Shown here: positions 58,546 to 64,000 of the stretch, in pieces
Numbering within the stretch: position 1 is the first letter of the stretch
How the letters are laid out: the number at the start of each line of letters is the position of its first letter
NCBI GenBank assembly: GCA_963969495.1
Contig: OZ018330.1
Span: 68,024,907-68,088,906, forward strand
DNA from: Ceratothoa steindachneri
Taxonomy: Eukaryota; Arthropoda; Malacostraca; Isopoda; Cymothoidae
DNA: 64,000 nt
Direction: 5' to 3'
Program-made: the position numbers and the translations under genes
The notes under the pieces: generated by a model
What the model saw: only the letters and a program-made list of their open reading frames with translations
Told to the model about the DNA's origin: nothing
The model's database searches: none

Positions 58546-59968
58546 GAGACAAATGAAAACTTCCTTTGGTCAACAGCGCTTAACAGTTCTTATTTAACAT
58601 TATATTTAATCTAATTTCGCTTCATTGTATTTCTTACAACTACATAATATAGCTCATTTAAACTTGCTATACCTTGTTATTATAGGATTATTTTATATAT
58701 TTAGGCAGAAAACTCAATATATTCCCACTAATTAAAAATCTACAAATGATCACTTGACAATAAAAACATCATTCCAAGAATACTTTTCTTATTTTTCTCT
58801 CATTTGGCCTTTAGATTCTATATATTCATATTAAATTTCCTGTTGATGTTTATCCTAACCGCATGAAAAAAGGGCTATATGTACAAAAATGTAGCTGTTT
58901 TATGAGAATTTTGACTACTTTTAGTATTTGCATATAATTTGTAGACAGTCTTTATACCTTTAGACTCAACAAAAGCAGAAAACGTGGAAATTTCCAAACG
59001 CAATTCTAAATTTATCTCCATTGACGATATCGCGAAAGAAACAAGCAATATGCATCACGTACAATGGATGCACATTCACACAAATAAAAGGATTCTCTCG
59101 CACGCATTTAACCTATAGATGTAAACACTTCCCATTATCGCAACCAGCAAAGGCTCCTACACACAAATGCACATACACACGACTTCCCAGGGCATGAGAT
59201 CAGACACGGATACTTAAAACCGGTTCCCAGCGTGGCTGAGTCATGTTGGCGCCCAACCGGATTCGGAAGTGGCCTCCTCCTCCTCCTTCTCCTGCTAAAA
59301 GCTTCGCATAATACTACGTCAAAGGGAGGGGCAAAGTGAGAGTGGGGCTGGCCAGAAGGTGTGGTAGCTCATTCGGGAGCCTGGTCAGTGCGCTCGGAAA
59401 TGCTTTTAAAAAGATACGTGGATTTTTTCTCACTGGCTCGGGTTAAGATGCGCAAGAGAACGACCAAATGAACCTCGCAAGGTTGCAAGTGAAGGCCAAT
59501 AAAGACCTGCAGATCCACTCAAGGTGGGCCTAAATTTTATAGATGGTTCTATCTGTTGAGATGATCGTTCAGTTGACTTCGCTTCGTTTTATCGAGTTCT
59601 CCTCGAAGCTAGTCAATTTATTTGACCATGCCAAAGCTTTGGGTCACCATTTAGTACTTATGTTATTTCTTTCGTTTTTTTTATAATTATCAATTTATAT
59701 GTTTATGTCTTTTTGTATATCTTTTAATCAATTTAGTTGTACACTCTTAATATTTTTTATAGGAAAAGTAGCACAACTTTCTTATTCTATTTAAACCTTT
59801 AGTTCAAATTCTTTTCTTTTTCACAACTTTAATGACATTATAATTAATTTTTTCACAATTTTAATCTTAGAACCTGAAGATAGGCATGTTGCCCGAAACT
59901 TTGTTTCCAAAATTGAAATAAATATATGTACTTGAGCATCTTCGGCGCCCTTGCCTTCGCTGTGAAAT

Positions 59969-59971
<3 letters not shown>
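58546..59971. other. Unassigned stretch ending in a Penelope-tail-like motif
   Basis: AT-rich, with no coding domain. At 59874-59899 there is CTGAAGA, then GGCA-tgt-TGCC, then CGAAAC, and an aataaa follows at about 59915-59921. This layout resembles the 3' ends of Penelope-like elements, some of which carry hammerhead ribozymes. Confidence 0.4.

Positions 59972-60048
<77 letters not shown>
59972..60048. repeat. (TA)n microsatellite
   Basis: About 38 TA repeats, located about 50 bases after the aataaa of the preceding retroelement-like tail. Confidence 0.97.
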
Positions 60049-60052
<4 letters not shown>

Positions 60053-60460
60053 TTAGGTAAGGGTACTAGAAAAGTCTCCTTGAGTTTCTCAACAGGGTTG
60101 AGGAACTGTGCAATCATCCATTTCTTTAAAAAGAGAAATTTCAAGAAGCCTTTTGTATGAGATAGCGTTTTATTTTAACCGAAAACAGGAATGCAAATGT
60201 TCTCGCAGTTCTTCACCAAACTATTTTTGTTATAATTGTGCAATTTCGTTCAAGTATTAGAGCTCCCGGCGAGAATCGTAAGCAGCACAGATTTCCTTTT
60301 CCATTTTTTTCAGAGGATCTAATTCAGCCATAGTTTTGCTTCCTCCATAGATGATGGACAGAATAGTCTACAATGATAGGAATAAGAGAGAACCGACGCC
60401 AGACGACACGCCTTCGCGGAATTTAGAGTTGCCATCGGTGACAAATTACCCACCACCCAT
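60049..60460. other. Spacer holding a dispersed repeat
   Basis: Positions 60110-60187 match 24203-24280. A shared 18-base string at 60430-60447 recurs at 5374-5391. No gene was recognised. Confidence 0.5.
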
Positions 60461-60863
<403 letters not shown>

Positions 60864-60884
60864 ATATATTTATAAAATATATGC

Positions 60885-60972
60885 ATAGGTTGTGGCAAAG
60901 AAATATATACACACTTTAATTAATTATAAAGTAGGTGTTAAAGTGTGTATACATTTTGGCGGTACACCTTGT
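60885..60972. mobile_element. Miniature inverted-repeat element, about 85 bp
   Basis: A perfect 14-base inner stem, tatacacactttaa at 60906-60919 with its complement at 60938-60951, extends outward with mismatches: left aggttgtggcaaag and right (reverse complement) aggtgtaccgccaaaa. TA dinucleotides stand at both outer ends and the right end runs directly into (TA)n. This fits a tiny non-autonomous Tc1/mariner-type element. Confidence 0.6.
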
Positions 60973-60999
60973 ATATATATATATATATATATATATATG
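60972..60999. repeat. (TA)n microsatellite
   Basis: About 14 TA repeats starting at the end of the miniature element. Confidence 0.95.
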
Positions 61000-61144
61000 A
61001 TTTGTTAAAATCAACAGCGCTGCCTTCTTGGTTAAGCTTGCTGCGCTGCAGCTTTTTAACCTTTTCAGCCTTTCTTTTCAGAAAGCGCTAGATGGGAAAA
61101 AATGCCGAGACGTCTTTCAACCTTTTCTAGGCAAGAAGGATAAT

Positions 61145-61720
61145 GCTACAGATACGACGACGTATGTAATGTGCTTGGAGTAACCATTACGAAATCAGCT
61201 TATAAAAAGCACGTAACTGAGAGGGTAAATCGGCGGAAAAGAGGACTAGCATTACTATACAAGATAATTAACCTAATCCTGAAAAACAAGAGGGAAATTT
61301 ACCAGGCCATAATACAGTCCGCGATTACTTATCCAACCATAGATAGCGCTGTGCACGCTCTCGAAAACTCGAAAACGTCCAAAACAAAGCTATATACTTA
61401 ATAACAAACACTAGAAGAGGAGAAAGAAGAAGACTATGATACATCACAGGGAGGCAAAGATAAAGCCACTTAACAGAATAATTGCAAAAAGAGCAATGAA
61501 ATCATAGAAAAGACAGAATGAAGTAGGAGTTGAATTAAACAACCAAATTGCCCAAAAAGAAGGATGAAGATCACAGAGATTATTCCCAAGATTCCCTAGA
61601 ATAGTAGAGGGATTAGAAGAGAAAGAAGAAGAAATCCTAGAGAAAGAGAATAATTCTCGACGACGACTAGGAGTAGTTAGATAACCGAAGTATCACCAGA
61701 GAATAGCATATAGTCAATTT
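61145..61720 (+). pseudogene. Jockey-like LINE copy F, C-terminal ORF2 fragment
   Basis: The open frame from 61171 gives LGVTITKSAYKKHVTERVNR, then LLYKIINLILKNKREIYQAI and IQSAITYPTIDSAVHAL. This corresponds to the thumb and C-terminal block that in copy C reads LGLKLTTTGYTCHL and KRKLYLALLQPKLLYPIVPL. After 61401 the C-terminal tail continues with broken frames rich in Lys and Glu. It is a 5'-truncated insertion and lies immediately before the leader of copy E on the same strand. Confidence 0.7.
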
Positions 61721-62273
61721 TAATTAGGATAGGAATACGAAAAAATAGATATAGAGATAGAAACCTACACTAGTTTTTAGTAAGAATAAGTACTAATAAC
61801 GGTTTGAACGCCTCATAAATACAAACGCTACATAGACAAATTAGAAATAGATACATATACATAAAACAGTAATGCGTGATATTCACGCGAATCAAAAAAA
61901 AAAATTTTACAACCATGAACCTTTCCTTCCTATCCACCATATTTAGGGCGAGTCGGTTAGGGGAGCTCAAAAGTCTCCATAGCTACCTTCTCGAGTAAGA
62001 GCCTTATCTGAACCGAGCGGCTAACTCAGCGCAGACTGAAACTTAACCAGGGATGAGTTAGACCCGTGTGAGTGGCGGTCTCGAGCCAGGTGGGAGAAAA
62101 AACTGCTAGGGGCTAGGTGATAGGTAGGCAGGCAGGGCTACCGACTCGCCAGCCGAATACAGCCAGGTCGATAACCGCATATAGCAGCACACCTTATCTA
62201 CATTTAGTTTCTCTCTATCTTTTCGCTTTTTCATAGATGAGGAAAACAAGAAAGAAGATCCACTGACAAGAAG
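61721..62273 (+). other. Tail of copy F and leader of LINE copy E
   Basis: The A-rich first part is like the other 3' tails of the family. From about 61930 composition changes to a GC-richer leader, ending at the ORF1 ATG of copy E at 62274. No gene is present. Confidence 0.45.
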
Positions 62274-64000
62274 ATGGACTCCACTAAACGGGTCCCTTTG
62301 CGCGTCTGGAATGGCCCGCCAAAACCCGATAGAACAAATGTCTTCAGGATCCTATACGGCGAACTCGGAGGGTTAAAGTTTCGAAAACCTATGCCGTATT
62401 TTTAGTGTTATAAAAGTACAAATGGTCCTTTTATGCATCCCAGTCGTCATGTAAGGTTTTGGTTTGGCACGAAAAGTACATTTGTCTCAGACACTACACC
62501 TTGATAGACCTAAAATTGACATTGAAAGACGTCAGCCTTTACTTCTCTTAATGTGAAAATAAACCATTATTTCCACACACTGGCAACATTTAATTCGTAC
62601 TTAATTCATATATTGGCAACCTGGATACAAGTGTTTATAAGAGCGCCGCTTTTGATTTTCGCCTCAAAATGCGTGTGGTTAAGTTCTTGGTCGAGTCATT
62701 TGTTTTTTTCATTTTAAAATTTTTAATCTTTAATAAGACTTCTCATAATTCATTGGTAAATATAATAGACTTTTGCTGAAATTATAGCCTCATTTGGAAA
62801 ACATTGTGACAGGTAAGGCTTGATTATAATATCCACAGCACTAAATAGTAAGTTTGTTTTGTCTTTGGATTCGAACCTAAATGCTAGGCTTTCAAATTGT
62901 TTAATACTACGATGTGTTTTAAGTAAAGTTTAGTTGTACTACATGCTTGTTCTTGAGACACGAAGGAAGTGAGCGGGAGGGCATGGAGGGCTTAACCACG
63001 CTTTACGGCTCGATAATGGCTTCCAGTAACGAAACTCGTATACGAATCTTTAAATAAGCATTAAGTACGTAAAAACAGTACTATTGGTGTTTTTAGGCAT
63101 TTTAGTCATCATTTACGGCTTCGTTTTCGCGCGGAAAGCAGTTATTTTTATGATAGTATCGCTGCAAATAGAGTCGTACTCAGAGTGCTAGTATCTTAAA
63201 AATGAATGCTTTCCGCACATAACCGAAGCCGCAAATGATGACTAGAATGCTTAGAAAAACAATTAGTACTGTTTTTACTACAAAAAACACGGCGTAGTTC
63301 TTCTGAACTTTCACCACTTGGAATTATACTAGTGCGGCTCTTCAACTATTCAAACTCGAACATAGCGTTATGCCAAAATGATAAAGACGTCGACAATTTC
63401 GAAGAGATCAAGGAGGAGATTGAGAGGGCTCAAAGTTGGGCTAAGGTAAAAGAAGGAATAAAATCTAACAACCGAACTAATAACAGCGAATATACTCACA
63501 TATTTAGGGTGATCTTTAGAGAGACCGGTATGGCGATGAAAGCCAAAGAGATCAGCCTTCCGGCTTTTCATTTAAAAATAACCCCCGACCAGATAAAAAG
63601 TGAAGATTTCATAAGTGCCCAAACGTGCTTCAACTGCTTCGCTTTAGAGAAGCACGTCATTCAAGATTTCCCAATGAAAAAAATAAATGGTGATCTGAAT
63701 GTAGCAGCAAACGCATACGGGGCGCGAATGCGACTCACAACGCAAGAAATGTTTAAACTGAAACAGGGGCCACCGCACCTTAGCGATGGCTTGCCCTAAA
63801 AAAACGTGAAATCATCGAAAACAAGGGGAAGGAAAATGTTAGACGGGAAGAAGAGAAACAGAATATCACATTCACAAAGGTCGCAAAGGCTACAGTGGAC
63901 CAGATACAACCCACTATAAACATAATTAAACTAAAATAAGGTGAGTCACTGAATATATTAGCATGCATCTTGCATGCTCACATGTTAAATGTAGCAAACC
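62274..64000 (+). pseudogene. Jockey-like LINE copy E, ORF1, interrupted by an inverted-repeat element
   Basis: The ATG at 62274 gives MDSTKRVPLRVWNGPPKPDR and ILYGELGGLKFRKP up to 62390. After the inserted element, ORF1 coding resumes near 63300: LVRLFNYSNSNIALCQNDKD, then, with about 40 codons missing, EEIERAQSWAKVKEGIKSNN, HIFRVIFRETGMAMKAKEIS, FHLKITPDQIKSEDF and CFNCFALEKH. The second knuckle is destroyed, and the third survives partly as GPPHLSDGLP in a shifted frame. The family match is clear from the TPDQI and VIF segments. The copy runs off the right edge of the window. Confidence 0.8.
62392..63294. mobile_element. 903-bp inverted-repeat element in LINE ORF1
   Basis: TA at 62390-62391 and at 63295-63296 flanks the element. 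The left end tgccgtatttttagtg and right end (reverse complement) cgccgtgttttttgtag begin inverted repeats of about 85 bases with roughly 30 percent difference; both include a gtcatcat/gtcgtcat core followed by ggttttgg or ggcttcgg. A third copy of this repeat lies inside at 63066-63140 and pairs closely with the right end, so 63070-63279 is itself a near palindrome. No coding capacity was seen. It fits a non-autonomous Tc1/mariner-type transposon. Confidence 0.75.

Noticed and set aside
59874..59925. A functional hammerhead ribozyme
   Set aside because: Core-like strings are present, but stems I and III cannot be formed convincingly, so it is reported only as a finding to test.

Overview
This is a eukaryotic, repeat-dominated window in which I found no intact host gene. 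The element types point to an invertebrate, most likely an arthropod: Tc1/mariner and Merlin DNA transposons, I-like and jockey-like LINEs with CCHC-knuckle ORF1 proteins, an L2/CR1-like LINE, Ty3/gypsy and possible BEL/Pao LTR elements, Penelope-like pieces. The many long (TA)n microsatellites would fit a crustacean, but that is inference from element families and not a species identification. Almost every coding stretch is broken by stops or frameshifts, so the window reads as a graveyard of transposable elements inserted next to and inside one another.

Layout. 1-1240: tail of a gypsy-like pol on the plus strand (protease, start of RT). 2.0-2.95 kb: decayed mariner-like transposase (minus). 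3.66-4.31 kb: Merlin transposase with one visible in-frame stop (minus). 4.6-4.95 kb: short tandem array with an inverted copy. 6.1-7.57 kb: L2/CR1-like LINE (plus). 7.7-13.1 kb: two head-to-tail I-like LINE copies (minus), one lacking its RT core and one split by a near full-length mariner at 11.29-12.35 kb. 13.9-15.06 kb: CT/CA microsatellite and a degenerate 21-bp minisatellite. 15-23.3 kb: mostly unassigned, with a possible BEL/Pao fragment near 18.7-19.6 kb. 23.4-24.1 kb: internally deleted Tc1-like element beside a (TA)n run. 26.0-26.3 kb: Penelope-like fragment.

29-44 kb holds three consecutive plus-strand copies (A, B, C) of one jockey-like LINE family with ORF1 (three CCHC knuckles) and ORF2 (endonuclease plus RT). 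Copy C has an LTR-like insertion of about 1.6 kb inside ORF1. Further plus-strand fragments of this family lie at 53.0-54.8 kb (D), 61.15-61.7 kb (F) and 62.27-64.0 kb (E); E carries a 903-bp TA-flanked inverted-repeat element inside ORF1. A minus-strand LINE of another family occupies about 45.8-46.6 kb and probably beyond, and a different jockey-like LINE (G) lies at 55.1-56.9 kb.

The strongest candidates for a second look are: two 930-bp mariner derivatives (44.8-45.75 kb and 51.7-52.6 kb) that share the same internal deletion, the same premature stop and TA-flanked inverted ends, so they look like a non-autonomous family amplified from one deleted master; the one-direction, head-to-tail run of a single LINE family; a 135-bp-arm foldback with a tRNA B-box-like motif at 60.57-60.86 kb; stem motifs resembling a hammerhead core near Penelope-like 3' ends; and (TA)n tracts that repeatedly begin exactly at transposon ends. 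No new autonomous system could be demonstrated from sequence alone.
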